Shown: positions 36,129 to 44,780 of the stretch, piece by piece
Position numbering within the stretch: position 1 is the stretch's first letter
Layout of the letters: the number at the start of each line of letters is the position of its first letter
NCBI RefSeq assembly: GCF_019160155.1
Contig: NZ_JAFNIH010000003.1
Coordinates: forward strand, 1 to 64,000
DNA: 64,000 nucleotides
Direction: 5' to 3'
From: Pinisolibacter aquiterrae
Lineage (GTDB): Bacteria > Pseudomonadota > Alphaproteobacteria > Rhizobiales > Ancalomicrobiaceae
Notes under the pieces: generated by a model
Databases searched by the model: none
Told to the model about the DNA's origin: nothing
Seen by the model: only the letters and a program-made list of their open reading frames with translations
Position numbers and translations under genes: made by a program

Positions 36129-36743
36129 ATGGCCAGGGTGTCCAAGGAGACGGCGGCGACGCATCGCTCGGCGATGGTCAGGGCGGCGAGCCGGCTGTTC
36201 CGGGCGCGCGGCCTCGACGGCGTCGGGGTGGCGGAGATCACGCGGGCGGCGGGCCTCACCCACGGCGGCTTCTACGGCCATTTCGCCTCGAAGGAGGCGC
36301 TGGCGGCGGAAGCAATCGGGGCGGCCTTCGAGGAGGGGCGCGCGCGTCTCGAGACGCGCGGGCTCGAGGCGTGGTTGCGCGGCTATCTCTCGCGCGGCCA
36401 CCGCGACCGTCCCGACGAGGGCTGTCCGCTGCTCGCCTTTCCGAGCCCGCACGCGCGGTTGCCGGACGAGGTGGCGGCGGAGCTCGCCGGGGGCGCGGCG
36501 CGCCTCCTCGACGCGGTCGCCGAGCGTCTGCCGGTCCTCGACGGCGAGGACGGGGAGAGCCGCGCCCGGCGCGCGGCGGCGCTGCTCGCGACCGCGATCG
36601 GCGGGCAGATCCTGGCGCGGGCCCTGGCGACGGCCGATCCGGCGCTCTCCGACGCGGTGCTCACGGCGCTGCGGGAGCGGCTCGGTCCTCTCGACGGCGG
36701 GTCGGCGGGCGCCCCTTCGGCCGGTTCCTCCGCGAAAGGGTGA
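36129..36743 (+). CDS. TetR/AcrR-family transcriptional regulator
   Basis: 204 residues with the N-terminal helix-turn-helix ([27 protein letters not shown] here spans about 32-58) and an all-helical ligand domain. TetR repressors dimerise on short palindromes and are released by small ligands, often acyl-CoAs or hydrophobic compounds. GCGAGGA eight bases ahead supports ATG 36129; ATG 36063 lies in the palindromic operator. Likely represses itself and the divergent maoC. dxs starts 112 bp downstream. Confidence 0.88.
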   Translation: MARVSKETAATHRSAMVRAASRLFRARGLDGVGVAEITRAAGLTHGGFYGHFASKEALAAEAIGAAFEEGRARLETRGLEAWLRGYLSRGHRDRPDEGCPLLAFPSPHARLPDEVAAELAGGAARLLDAVAERLPVLDGEDGESRARRAAALLATAIGGQILARALATADPALSDAVLTALRERLGPLDGGSAGAPSAGSSAKG

Positions 36744-36855
36744 TTTGCAGCCCCGCGACGGCTCATGTATCGGTAGGTGGTCACCTTCCGTTCGAAGGCC
36801 CCGACGATCGCCCCGTCGCCGATCGCTCCCGGTCGCCATCGCGAGAGTTCCGATT

Positions 36856-38781
36856 TTGTCGACCACCCCCGAGACTCCCCTCCTCGATACCGTCCACTCC
36901 CCCGAGGACCTGCGCAGGATTCCCGACCACCAGCTGCGCCAGTTGGCGGACGAGTTGCGTGCCGAGACGATCGACGCGGTCTCGGTGACGGGTGGCCATC
37001 TCGGGGCCGGTCTCGGCGTGGTGGAATTGACGGTGGCGCTGCATCACGTGTTCGACACGCCGCGCGACATCCTGATCTGGGACGTCGGTCACCAGACCTA
37101 TCCGCACAAGATCCTGACCGGGCGGCGCGACCGGATTCGCACGCTGCGCCAGCCGGGCGGCCTCTCCGGCTTCACCAAGCGCGACGAGAGCCCCTACGAT
37201 CCCTTCGGCGCGGCCCATTCCTCGACCTCGATCTCGGCGGCGCTCGGCTTCGCGGCCGCTCGCGACCTGCGCGGTGGCACCAACAACGTGATCGCGGTGA
37301 TCGGCGACGGCTCGATGTCGGCGGGCATGGCCTACGAGGCGATGAACAACGCCGGCGCGCGCGACGCTCGACTGATCGTCATCCTCAACGACAACGACAT
37401 GTCGATCGCCCCGCCGACGGGCGCGATGAGCGCCTATCTGGCGCGGCTCGTCTCGTCTCGGACCTTCATGCACCTGCGCGACTTCGGCAAGCAGGTGACC
37501 AAGCGCCTCCCGAAGTTCATCGAGGTCGGCGCCAAGCGGGCGGAGGAATTCGCGCGCGGCATGGCGATGGGCGGCACGCTGTTCGAGGAACTCGGCTTCT
37601 ACTACGTCGGGCCGATCGACGGGCACAATCTCGACCATCTCCTGCCGATCCTGCGCAACGTCCGCGACGCGAAGGAAGGGCCGATTCTGGTCCATGTCGT
37701 CACCCAGAAGGGCAAGGGCTATGCCCCGGCCGAGGCGGCCGACGACAAGTATCACGGCGTCGCCCGGTTCGACGTGGTCACCGGCAAGCAGGACAAGCCC
37801 AAGGCCAACGCGCCCTCCTACACCAAGGTCTTCGCCCAGGCGCTGATCGGCGAGGCGCGGCGCGACGAGCGCATCCTCGGCATCACCGCGGCGATGCCGG
37901 GCGGTACCGGGCTCGATCTCTTCGCCGAGGCCTTCCCGAAGCGGATGTTCGACGTCGGCATCGCCGAGCAGCACGCGGTGACCTTCGCGGCCGGGCTCGC
38001 CGCCGACGGGTTCAAGCCGTTCTGCGCGATCTATTCGACCTTCCTGCAACGCGGTTTCGATCAGGTCGCCCACGACGTGGCGCTGCAGAAGCTGCCGGTG
38101 CGCTTCCCGATCGACCGGGCCGGGTTCGTCGGCGCCGACGGGGCCACGCATGCCGGATCCTACGATCTCGCCTATCTCGGTTTCCTGCCGAATTTCGTGG
38201 TGATGGCGCCGTCCGACGAGGCCGAACTGGTGCACATGGTGGCGACCAGCGCGGCAATCGACGACCGCCCCTCTGCCTTCCGCTTCCCGCGCGGCGAGGG
38301 CGTCGGGGTCGAGCTGCCGGCGTTCGGGGAGATCCTGGAGATCGGCAAGGGCCGGATCCTGCGGGAGGGCACCAAGGTGGCGATCCTGTCGATCGGCACG
38401 CGCCTCGCCGCCGCTCTGGAGGCGTCCGAGACGCTCGAGGCGCACGGCCTTTCGACCACGGTCGCCGACGCGCGCTTCATGAAGCCGCTCGACCGCGACC
38501 TCCTTCGCCGGCTCGCGCGCTCGCACGAGGTGCTGATCACGGTGGAGGAAGGGGCGATCGGCGGCTTCGGCAGCCACGTCCTGCATGCTCTCGTCGAAGA
38601 GGGGCTGCTCGACGGCGCCCTCAAGGTCCGCACCCTGACGATGCCGGACATGTTCCTCGACCACGGCGACGCGGAGAAGACCCATGCGGCGATCGGTATC
38701 GACGCGAACGGCATCGTCCGACGCGTCTTCGAAGCACTCGGGCGCGGCGAAGCGGCGATCGAGCCGGCGCGGCGCGCCTGA
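36856..38781 (+). CDS. dxs: 1-deoxy-D-xylulose-5-phosphate synthase
   Basis: 641 residues. A thiamine-diphosphate enzyme that condenses pyruvate and glyceraldehyde 3-phosphate, the first step of the MEP isoprenoid pathway. Seen: the catalytic His in [10 protein letters not shown], the ThDP motif [25 protein letters not shown], the transketolase central domain with [17 protein letters not shown], and the C-terminal domain. TTG 36856 gives [13 protein letters not shown], the usual start, with GAGAG upstream. In rhizobia xseB is directly upstream; here maoC and tetR intervene. SCO follows after 13 bp. Confidence 0.96.
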   Translation: MSTTPETPLLDTVHSPEDLRRIPDHQLRQLADELRAETIDAVSVTGGHLGAGLGVVELTVALHHVFDTPRDILIWDVGHQTYPHKILTGRRDRIRTLRQPGGLSGFTKRDESPYDPFGAAHSSTSISAALGFAAARDLRGGTNNVIAVIGDGSMSAGMAYEAMNNAGARDARLIVILNDNDMSIAPPTGAMSAYLARLVSSRTFMHLRDFGKQVTKRLPKFIEVGAKRAEEFARGMAMGGTLFEELGFYYVGPIDGHNLDHLLPILRNVRDAKEGPILVHVVTQKGKGYAPAEAADDKYHGVARFDVVTGKQDKPKANAPSYTKVFAQALIGEARRDERILGITAAMPGGTGLDLFAEAFPKRMFDVGIAEQHAVTFAAGLAADGFKPFCAIYSTFLQRGFDQVAHDVALQKLPVRFPIDRAGFVGADGATHAGSYDLAYLGFLPNFVVMAPSDEAELVHMVATSAAIDDRPSAFRFPRGEGVGVELPAFGEILEIGKGRILREGTKVAILSIGTRLAAALEASETLEAHGLSTTVADARFMKPLDRDLLRRLARSHEVLITVEEGAIGGFGSHVLHALVEEGLLDGALKVRTLTMPDMFLDHGDAEKTHAAIGIDANGIVRRVFEALGRGEAAIEPARRA

Positions 38782-38794
38782 GGAGAGGGAAACC

Positions 38795-39415
38795 ATGTCG
38801 CTGCGCCTTCTGCGCCATGCCTTGTGGGTGCTGGTCGCGGTCGTGGTGATCGGGCTCGGCGTCTTCGTGGCGCTGCGCGAGGGACGGGCGCCGCAACCGC
38901 AGGCGGAGAGCACCGCGCTGAAGCCGGTCGCCGGCATCGGCGGCGACTTCACCCTGGTCGACCAGACCGGAGCGCCCTTCACCCAGGCGCAACTGCTCGG
39001 CCATCCGACGCTGCTCTTCTTCGGCTACACCTTCTGCCCGGACGTCTGCCCGACCACGCTGCTCGAGGCGGAGGGCTGGATGAAGGCACTCGGCGACGAC
39101 GCCGACCGGCTGAAGGTGGTCTTCGTCACCGTCGATCCGGAGCGCGACACGCCGGCCAAGCTGAAGGACTATCTCGCCAGTTTCGATCCGCGCTTCGTCG
39201 GTCTCAGCGGGCCGCGCGAGGAGATCGACCGGATCCTCAAGGCCTACCGTGTCTATGCCCGCAAGGTCGATGGCCAGGGCGGCGACTACACGATGGATCA
39301 CACCGCCGCCGTCTACATGCTCGACCCACAGGCGCGCTTCGTCGGCATCATCAACTTCCAGGAGGAGACGGCGAAGGCGATGACCAAGATCCGGCGCCTC
39401 CTGACCATGTCGTGA
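38795..39415 (+). CDS. SCO1/SenC-family copper chaperone
   Basis: 206 residues with an N-terminal membrane anchor (about 7-27) and a periplasmic thioredoxin-like domain. Copper is bound by Cys80 and Cys84 (FCPDVCP) and His169 (TMDHTAAV). It helps assemble the CuA centre of cytochrome c oxidase. GGAGAGGGAAACC precedes ATG 38795. It follows dxs by 13 bp and precedes a LysE gene by 7 bp, so the three may be one transcript. No oxidase genes are in view. Confidence 0.93.
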   Translation: MSLRLLRHALWVLVAVVVIGLGVFVALREGRAPQPQAESTALKPVAGIGGDFTLVDQTGAPFTQAQLLGHPTLLFFGYTFCPDVCPTTLLEAEGWMKALGDDADRLKVVFVTVDPERDTPAKLKDYLASFDPRFVGLSGPREEIDRILKAYRVYARKVDGQGGDYTMDHTAAVYMLDPQARFVGIINFQEETAKAMTKIRRLLTMS

Positions 39416-39422
39416 GACGCCC

Positions 39423-40061
39423 GTGATCGACGCCGCCGCCCTTCTCTCCGCCGCCGTCGCGGGATGTCTCTACGTGGTCTCGCCGGGACCGGCGGTGCTG
39501 GCGCTGGTCGGCATCGGCGCCGCCAAGGGCCGGCGGCCGGCGCTGACCTTCCTGCTCGGCCATCTCGCCGGCGACACGCTGTGGTGCTCGCTGGCGGTGC
39601 TGGCGCTGGTCGGGGCCAAGGTGTTCGATCCGCTGCTGTTCGAGATCGTGGCGCTCGCCTGCGGGTTCTATCTCGGCTTTCTCGGCTTCAAGGGCGTCAC
39701 GGCACGCTCGGCGCGCGGGGCCGACGACCTGATCGGCGACCGGCCCTATCTGCGCGGCGTCGCCTTCGGCCTCACCAATCCGAAGAGCTATCCGGTGGCG
39801 CTCGCCATGTACACGGCGCTCTTCGCCGGCCGGCCGGAGGCGCTGACGGTCTCGGCCATGCCCGGGCTCTTCGTCGCCTCCTTCGTCGGCTTTCTCTGCG
39901 GCGACGCGATCCTCGCCTGGATCGTCGGCACCGGCTTCATGCGGCGGCTCTACCTCTCCCACGCCGTGACGATCGTGCGGGTGACCGGCGGTCTCTTCCT
40001 CGCCTTCGCCGCCACGACGCTGTGGGAAGCGGTGCCGAAGCTGGTGACGCGGGTGGTGTGA
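39423..40061 (+). CDS. LysE/RhtB-family amino-acid exporter
   Basis: 212 residues with about six hydrophobic segments and the family start SPGPAVLALVGIGAAKGRR. It would export an amino acid or a derivative across the inner membrane. GTG 39423 is seven bases behind the SCO stop. An intrinsic terminator follows at 40082. The neighbour on the other side is alanine dehydrogenase with its Lrp regulator, so alanine or a related amino acid is a possible substrate, but this is only a guess. Confidence 0.88.
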   Translation: MIDAAALLSAAVAGCLYVVSPGPAVLALVGIGAAKGRRPALTFLLGHLAGDTLWCSLAVLALVGAKVFDPLLFEIVALACGFYLGFLGFKGVTARSARGADDLIGDRPYLRGVAFGLTNPKSYPVALAMYTALFAGRPEALTVSAMPGLFVASFVGFLCGDAILAWIVGTGFMRRLYLSHAVTIVRVTGGLFLAFAATTLWEAVPKLVTRVV

Positions 40062-40081
40062 CGGGCAGCCGACATGAAGAT

Positions 40082-40112
40082 CCCCGCGTCGGAGCGACGC
40101 GGGGTTTCCTTT
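40082..40112 (+). terminator. Rho-independent terminator after the dxs-SCO-lysE run
   Basis: 9-bp perfect stem CCCCGCGTC/GACGCGGGG with the loop GGAGC, followed by TTTCCTTTT on the plus strand, 20 bp after the lysE stop. Transcripts from the convergent ald gene also meet it, but the T-run serves the plus strand. Confidence 0.85.
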
Positions 40113-40131
40113 TCGTCGGCGACCGATCCCC

Positions 40132-41250
40132 TCAGGCGGCGAGCGCCCGGTCGAGGGGGAGGAGGTCGTAACCGAGCGCCTCGGCGACCGCCGGATGGGT
40201 GACGCGGCCGGCGCAGACGTTGAGCCCGTTCGCCAGATGCGGATCCTCGGCGAGCGCGCGGCGCCAGCCCTTGTCGGCGAGGGCGAGCGCGAAGGGGAGC
40301 GTCGCGTTCGACAGCGCGAAGGTCGAGGTGCGGGCGACGCCGCCGGGCATGTTGGCGACGCAATAGTGCACGACGCCGTCGACCACGTAGGTCGGACGCG
40401 AATGGGTGGTGGCGCGCGAGGTCTCGGCGCAGCCGCCCTGATCGATCGCCACGTCGACGATGACCGAGCCGCGCTTCATGGTCTTCAGCATCGGCCGGGT
40501 GATCAGCTTGGGCGCGGCGGCGCCGGGGATGAGCACCGTGCCGATGACGAGATCGGCCTCGGCGACCAGCGCGGCGATGGTCTCGCGGGTCGAGGCGGCG
40601 GTCTTCAGCCGGGGGCCGAAACGGGCGTCGAGGCGGCGCAGCACGTCGAGGGAACGATCGACCACGGTGACGTCGGCGCCCATGCCGAGCGCGATCGTCG
40701 TGGCATGGGTGCCGGAGACGCCGCCACCGAGGACGACGACCTTGGCCGGCGCCACGCCGGGCACGCCGCCGAGCAGGACGCCGCGCCCCTTGGCGGCGTT
40801 CTCGAGCGCGTGGGCGCCGACCTGGGCGGCCATGCGTCCGGCGACCTCCGACATCGGCGTGAGCAGCGGCAGGCCGCCAGTCGCCGACGTCACGGTCTCA
40901 TAGGCGACGCAGGTGGCGCCGGAGGCGACGAGATCGCGGGTCTGATCAGGGTCGGGCGCGAGGTGGAGATAGGTGAAGAGGAGATGGTCGGGCCGGAGCT
41001 TCTCGCGCTCGACCGCCAGGGGTTCCTTGACCTTGACGATCATCTCGGCCTCGCCCCAGACCGCATCGACGGCGTCGAGGATCCGCGCGCCGGCCTTGAC
41101 GAAGTCGCGGTCGGCGATGCCGGCGCCCCGGCCGGCGCCCTTCTCGACCAGCACCTCGTGGCCGTGGGCGACGAGTTCGGCGACCGACGACGGCACCAGG
41201 CCGACGCGGTCCTCGTGATCCTTGATCTCCTTGGGGACACCGATGCGCAT
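40132..41250 (-). CDS. ald: Alanine dehydrogenase
   Basis: 372 residues, the usual length. It interconverts L-alanine and pyruvate plus ammonia with NAD(H). The signature [20 protein letters not shown] opens the protein; the Rossmann fold is at [13 protein letters not shown] (about 170) and the pyruvate and nicotinamide region at [11 protein letters not shown]. The start at 41250 is clear from the family start; upstream frame is open but non-homologous. A divergent Lrp/AsnC gene and palindromes in the 158-bp gap point to alanine-responsive activation. Confidence 0.95.
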   Translation of the reverse strand: MRIGVPKEIKDHEDRVGLVPSSVAELVAHGHEVLVEKGAGRGAGIADRDFVKAGARILDAVDAVWGEAEMIVKVKEPLAVEREKLRPDHLLFTYLHLAPDPDQTRDLVASGATCVAYETVTSATGGLPLLTPMSEVAGRMAAQVGAHALENAAKGRGVLLGGVPGVAPAKVVVLGGGVSGTHATTIALGMGADVTVVDRSLDVLRRLDARFGPRLKTAASTRETIAALVAEADLVIGTVLIPGAAAPKLITRPMLKTMKRGSVIVDVAIDQGGCAETSRATTHSRPTYVVDGVVHYCVANMPGGVARTSTFALSNATLPFALALADKGWRRALAEDPHLANGLNVCAGRVTHPAVAEALGYDLLPLDRALAA

Positions 41251-41366
41251 GGGGGGCTCTCCTCGACGGGATCGACCGGCCCGACCCGGTCGAATATTCT
41301 GCCGATGATGCGACCAGATCCACGCAATTTCTCGCCGGATGCGGGATTTCAAACCATTCGCAAAAA

Positions 41367-41400
41367 TCGATCCTTGATCGAATTCGAAGATTCTTCGAAT
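41367..41400. promoter_or_regulatory. Adjacent palindromes upstream of the Lrp-type regulator (ald control)
   Basis: Two abutting perfect palindromes: TCGATC-CTT-GATCGA at 41367-41381 and ATTCGAAGA-T-TCTTCGAAT at 41382-41400. The second ends 8 bp before the regulator's ATG. A smaller one, GAATATTC, lies at 41292-41299, nearer ald. An array of this kind across the 158-bp divergent gap is what an Lrp/AldR octamer would bind to control both genes. Confidence 0.7.
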
Positions 41401-41408
41401 ATCCTGCG

Positions 41409-41870
41409 ATGCTTCACATCGACGATCGCGATCGCGCCATTCTGACCGAGTTGCAGGCCGACGGACGGCTCACCAACGCCGAGTTGGCGGAGCGCGTGCA
41501 CCTCTCGCCGTCGGCGTGTCTGCGCCGGGTGAACCTGCTCCTCGAGAGCGGGCTGGTGGCCGGGACCCATCTGGTGCTCGACCAGAAGGCGGCCGGTTTC
41601 GCCGGCACGGCCTATGTCTCGATCACCCTCGACAGTCAGGATCGCGCCCGGCTCGACGCCTTCGAGGCCAAGGTCCGGCACATCCCGCAGATCCAGGAGT
41701 GCCACCTGCTCGCGGGGCAGTCGGACTATCTGCTGCGCGTCATCTTCCACGACATGGCGGATCTGGAGCGGCTGCATTCGGAAGTGCTGACGCGGCTCCC
41801 CGGCGTCGTCCGCGTCCAGTCGCAGCTGACGCTCAGGACGGTGAAGCGCACCACGAAAGTGCCGGTGTGA
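41409..41870 (+). CDS. Lrp/AsnC-family transcriptional regulator (AldR/BkdR-like)
   Basis: 153 residues: an N-terminal winged helix-turn-helix (DRAILTELQADGRLTNAELA, then SPSACLRRV) and a C-terminal RAM ligand-binding domain (HLLAGQSDYLLRVI). Lrp-type proteins form octamers that sense amino acids. Divergent from ald with palindromic sites in between, it is probably the alanine-responsive activator of ald. ATG 41409 sits just after an operator, so autorepression is likely. Confidence 0.92.
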   Translation: MLHIDDRDRAILTELQADGRLTNAELAERVHLSPSACLRRVNLLLESGLVAGTHLVLDQKAAGFAGTAYVSITLDSQDRARLDAFEAKVRHIPQIQECHLLAGQSDYLLRVIFHDMADLERLHSEVLTRLPGVVRVQSQLTLRTVKRTTKVPV

Positions 41871-41910
41871 AGCGCCTGCCCTAGGCGCCCCCCTCCTCCG
41901 CCACCTCCAC

Positions 41911-41998
41911 CGTCATCCCCGGGCTCGCCCCGGGGATCCATGGAGCCGCGCCACCGGGGCGACGCCGAATGGATGACCGGGCCGAGCCCGGTCATGAC
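41911..41998 (+). repeat. Intergenic two-hairpin element, copy A
   Basis: 88-bp element between the Lrp gene and the convergent RNA methyltransferase gene. Hairpin 1 is ATCCCCGGG-CTCGC-CCCGGGGAT (41915-41937) followed by CCATG; hairpin 2 is ATGACCGGG-CCGAG-CCCGGTCAT (41973-41995). The same layout occurs in opposite orientation at 53785-53874. Elements of this look are scattered through many Hyphomicrobiales genomes as non-coding palindromic repeats. Confidence 0.85.
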
Positions 41999-42041
41999 GA
42001 GAGGAAACACGGAGTGGACGGCCAGGGCGACGGCGCGCTCG

Positions 42042-43346
42042 TCACCCCTTGGTGAAGACCACCACCGCCTCGACGTGGTGCGACCAGAGAAACTGGTCGA
42101 TCGGGGTCACCTCGCCCATGGTCCAGCCGGCATCGACCAGATAGCGCGCGTCGCGGGCGAGCGTCGCCGGGTTGCAGGAGATCGCGACGATCACCGGCAC
42201 CGAGGATTTCGCCAGTTCCTTGAACTGCGGCGCGGCACCGTCGCGGGGCGGGTCGATCACCACCGCGTCGAAGGCCAGTTCCTTGCCCATCAAGGGGCGG
42301 CGATAGAGGTCGCGGACCTCGACCGACACCGGCTTCAGACCCTGGGTGTGGCGCGCGGCGAAGGAGAGCGCGTCGAGGGCGCCGCGCTCGCTCTCCACCG
42401 CGTGGACCTGGGCGAGACGGGCGAGGCGGAGCGAGAAGGTGCCGCAACCGGCGAAGAGATCGGCGACGCGCGGCGGGCCCTTGGCCCGCTTCGGGCGCGC
42501 GGCGAGCGCCGCCTCGACGGCCACCTCCACCAGCTTGGCCATCGCCTCCTCGGCCTCCGCCACCGCCTGGATGAAGCCGCCGGGCGGCGGCATCACGGCG
42601 ATGCCGCCGAAGCGGATCACCGGGGCATGGGCCTCGACGACGATCTCGCGACCGATCGAGAAACGGGCGAGGCCGAGTTCGAGCGCGAGGCTCAGCGCCT
42701 GCTGACGGCGATCGGGCGCCAGCGTGGCGTCGCCGACGGAGACGTCGAGGCCGGTCTCGGTGTCGAGCACGGTGAAGATCGCCCCCTTCGCGCCGAAGGT
42801 GAGCAGGTGGGAGAGCGCGACCAGCTTGGGCAGACCGGCGCGGATGCGCGGCGAGATCACCAGACAGTCGGAGCCGTCGACCACGGTGTGGGAGAGACGC
42901 TCGCGGAAGCCGGCGACCGGCGCCCCGGTGCGGCGCTGGACCGCGATCACCGCGCGGCGGCGCGAGGCGGGGCCGGTGGCGACGATCTCGGCGACCTCGA
43001 CGTCGAGACCGCGATCGGCGAAGGCGGCGCGCACCTGCGCCCGCTTCCAGGCGAGATAGGGCGTCTGGTCCCAATGCTGGAGCGAACAGCCGCCGCAGCG
43101 GTCGTAGACCGGGCAGGCCGGCTCGACGCGGTCGTGCGAGCCCTCGACCACCTCGACGACGCGGCCGCGCTCGTTGACGCCCTCGCCGGAGATGCCGATC
43201 CGCACCGTCTCGCCGGGAAGAGCGCCGCCGACGAAGATGCGCTTCTCGCCCGCTTCGGTCTCGAAGACGGCGACGCCGTCGCCCTTGTGGGCGATGTCGG
43301 TGATGGCGACCGTGACGGTCGGGCCGTCCTGGAAAGCGTCGGTCAC
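42042..43346 (-). CDS. TrmA/RlmD-family RNA (uracil-C5) methyltransferase
   Basis: 434 residues. A TRAM RNA-binding domain (about 1-65) precedes the [4Fe-4S] cluster motif CPVYDRCGGCSLQHW, and a SAM-dependent catalytic domain follows with DLFAGCGTFSL, DPPRDGA and the catalytic Cys in SCNPATLARD. It should make m5U in 23S rRNA (RlmD/RlmCD-like) or tRNA; the exact base is not readable. GTG 43346 has GAGGA seven bases ahead. tlyA lies directly upstream, a usual rhizobial pair. Confidence 0.9.
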   Translation of the reverse strand: MTDAFQDGPTVTVAITDIAHKGDGVAVFETEAGEKRIFVGGALPGETVRIGISGEGVNERGRVVEVVEGSHDRVEPACPVYDRCGGCSLQHWDQTPYLAWKRAQVRAAFADRGLDVEVAEIVATGPASRRRAVIAVQRRTGAPVAGFRERLSHTVVDGSDCLVISPRIRAGLPKLVALSHLLTFGAKGAIFTVLDTETGLDVSVGDATLAPDRRQQALSLALELGLARFSIGREIVVEAHAPVIRFGGIAVMPPPGGFIQAVAEAEEAMAKLVEVAVEAALAARPKRAKGPPRVADLFAGCGTFSLRLARLAQVHAVESERGALDALSFAARHTQGLKPVSVEVRDLYRRPLMGKELAFDAVVIDPPRDGAAPQFKELAKSSVPVIVAISCNPATLARDARYLVDAGWTMGEVTPIDQFLWSHHVEAVVVFTKG

Positions 43347-43428
43347 GGGTCTGTCCTCGTTCGTTGGTCGGCCGACCTTGTGCCCCATCCGGCGCCGGGA
43401 AGCGAGGGGCGTCATGGTCGCGTAGGCG

Positions 43429-44169
43429 TCAGGCCCCGTTTTTCACAGCGGCCAGCACATGTTCGCGGTTGCCGTCGGCACCGGCGATGGCGGCCTCGGC
43501 GCGGCCGAGCACGCGCCAGCCGTGGGTTTCGAGGAGCGCGGCGATTCGTTCGACCGCCGCCTCCGCCGCCGCCTCGTCGCGCACCACGCCGCCCTTGCCG
43601 ACGTGGTCGCGGCCGACCTCGAACTGCGGTTTCACCAGGAAGACGCCGATCGCGCCGGGGGCGGCGAGATCGAGCGCCGGCGGCAGGGCGAGCGCGAGCG
43701 AGATGAAGCTGACGTCGGCGACGACGCAATCGGGCGCCCGGGCGAGATGATCGGCGGCGAGATCGCGGGCGTTCAGCCCCTCGATCGAGGTGACGCGAGG
43801 GTCATTCGCCACGGCGAGCGCCAATTGGCCGTGGCCGACGTCGATCGCGGTGACGTGGGCCGCGCCGCGCGCCAGCAGCACCTGCGTGAAGCCGCCGGTG
43901 GAGGCGCCGAGGTCGAGGCAGGTCCGCCCCTCCGGCGAGAGGGCGAAGGCGTCGAGGGCGCCGACCAGTTTCAGCGCGGCGCGGGAGACCCAGCGCGCGG
44001 CGGGATCGGCGATCTCGATCCGCGTCTCGACGCCGACCGGCGCCGCCGGCCGGGTCTCGACGCGGCCGTCGACGGTGACGGTGCCGCGATCGATCGCGTC
44101 GCGGGCGCGCGCCCGGGTCGGCGCGAGACCGCGGTCGACCAGGGCGACGTCGAGGCGTTTGCGGGTCAT
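43429..44169 (-). CDS. tlyA: TlyA-family 16S/23S rRNA 2'-O-methyltransferase (hemolysin-A-like)
   Basis: 246 residues. An N-terminal S4 RNA-binding domain (RLDVALVDRGLAPTRARA) is followed by an FtsJ/RrmJ-like SAM domain with DLGASTGGFTQVLL, DVGHGQLA and FLVKPQFE, carrying the K-D-K-E-type set. TlyA methylates C1409 of 16S and C1920 of 23S rRNA. Length matches the short, complete form. In rhizobia it follows dxs; here it is on the other strand about 5 kb away. Confidence 0.92.
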   Translation of the reverse strand: MTRKRLDVALVDRGLAPTRARARDAIDRGTVTVDGRVETRPAAPVGVETRIEIADPAARWVSRAALKLVGALDAFALSPEGRTCLDLGASTGGFTQVLLARGAAHVTAIDVGHGQLALAVANDPRVTSIEGLNARDLAADHLARAPDCVVADVSFISLALALPPALDLAAPGAIGVFLVKPQFEVGRDHVGKGGVVRDEAAAEAAVERIAALLETHGWRVLGRAEAAIAGADGNREHVLAAVKNGA

Positions 44170-44194
44170 GACGGGCGGGATCCGAGAGCGGCGA

Positions 44195-44353
44195 TCACAG
44201 GCAGGCGCTCATGCCGCCGACCAGCGTGTCGAAGAACACGCCCTGGCCGAAGCGGGCCCAGGCCCAGAGCGCGACGACCAGAAGGCCGGCGAGCGCGGGC
44301 AGGCCGACATAGAGAACCGGACGTGGCACGGCGGGGGACGGAGCGCGGGTCAT
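44195..44353 (-). CDS. Small single-pass membrane protein
   Basis: 52 residues from ATG 44353 to TGA 44195. A Pro/basic start (MTRAPSPAVPRPVLYV) is followed by a hydrophobic helix (LPALAGLLVVALWAWARF) and a tail GQGVFFDTLVGGMSACL. It lies 25 bp ahead of tlyA on the same strand, so it is probably the first gene of a tlyA operon. The coding look comes from the well-formed membrane helix and tail. I know no assigned function. Confidence 0.55.
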   Translation of the reverse strand: MTRAPSPAVPRPVLYVGLPALAGLLVVALWAWARFGQGVFFDTLVGGMSACL

Positions 44354-44511
44354 GGCGGCGATCATAGCCGTTCGCGCGCGCCGAGGAAACGGCCGGCACG
44401 CGGCTTGCTCCTTCGGCGATCGAGACCGTGACGGGTGCCCATTCCCGTGCGGTTTCCGACAGGCGCCGTGCGCGTGTCGACAGGCAATGTCGAGAAACGA
44501 CGGGGGAAGGC

Positions 44512-44730
44512 ATGGCAGTGCACATGGTGAAGGTCGCCTACGAGGGCTTGGTGACCAAGGCGCTGAAGAATTCGGAGGAAGGGCCGACCAGCGGCGGGTC
44601 GGTGATCTACGCGATCGAGGACGTACCGGCCGGGCTCACCCTCGACGACGTGATCGCGGCGGTGAGGAAGGCCGGCGGCAAGCCGGTCCACAAGGACCAT
44701 ATCGTCAAATGGACCGATCTGGTGGCGTGA
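44512..44730 (+). CDS. Small conserved-looking hypothetical protein
   Basis: 72 residues: MAVHMVKVAYEGLVTKALKN, a Gly/Ser turn, then IYAIEDVPAGLTLDDVIAAV and a basic C-terminus with HKDHIVKWTDL. The alternation suggests a small alpha/beta fold without membrane segments. GGGGGAAGG ends one base before ATG 44512, so ATG 44524 (MVKV) might be the true start. No family recognised. pncB begins 50 bp downstream in the same direction. Confidence 0.6.
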   Translation: MAVHMVKVAYEGLVTKALKNSEEGPTSGGSVIYAIEDVPAGLTLDDVIAAVRKAGGKPVHKDHIVKWTDLVA

Positions 44731-44780
44731 ACCGCTCCGGCCGGCATTGCATCGTCGAGGGGCGCGGGTAATCTCCACCC

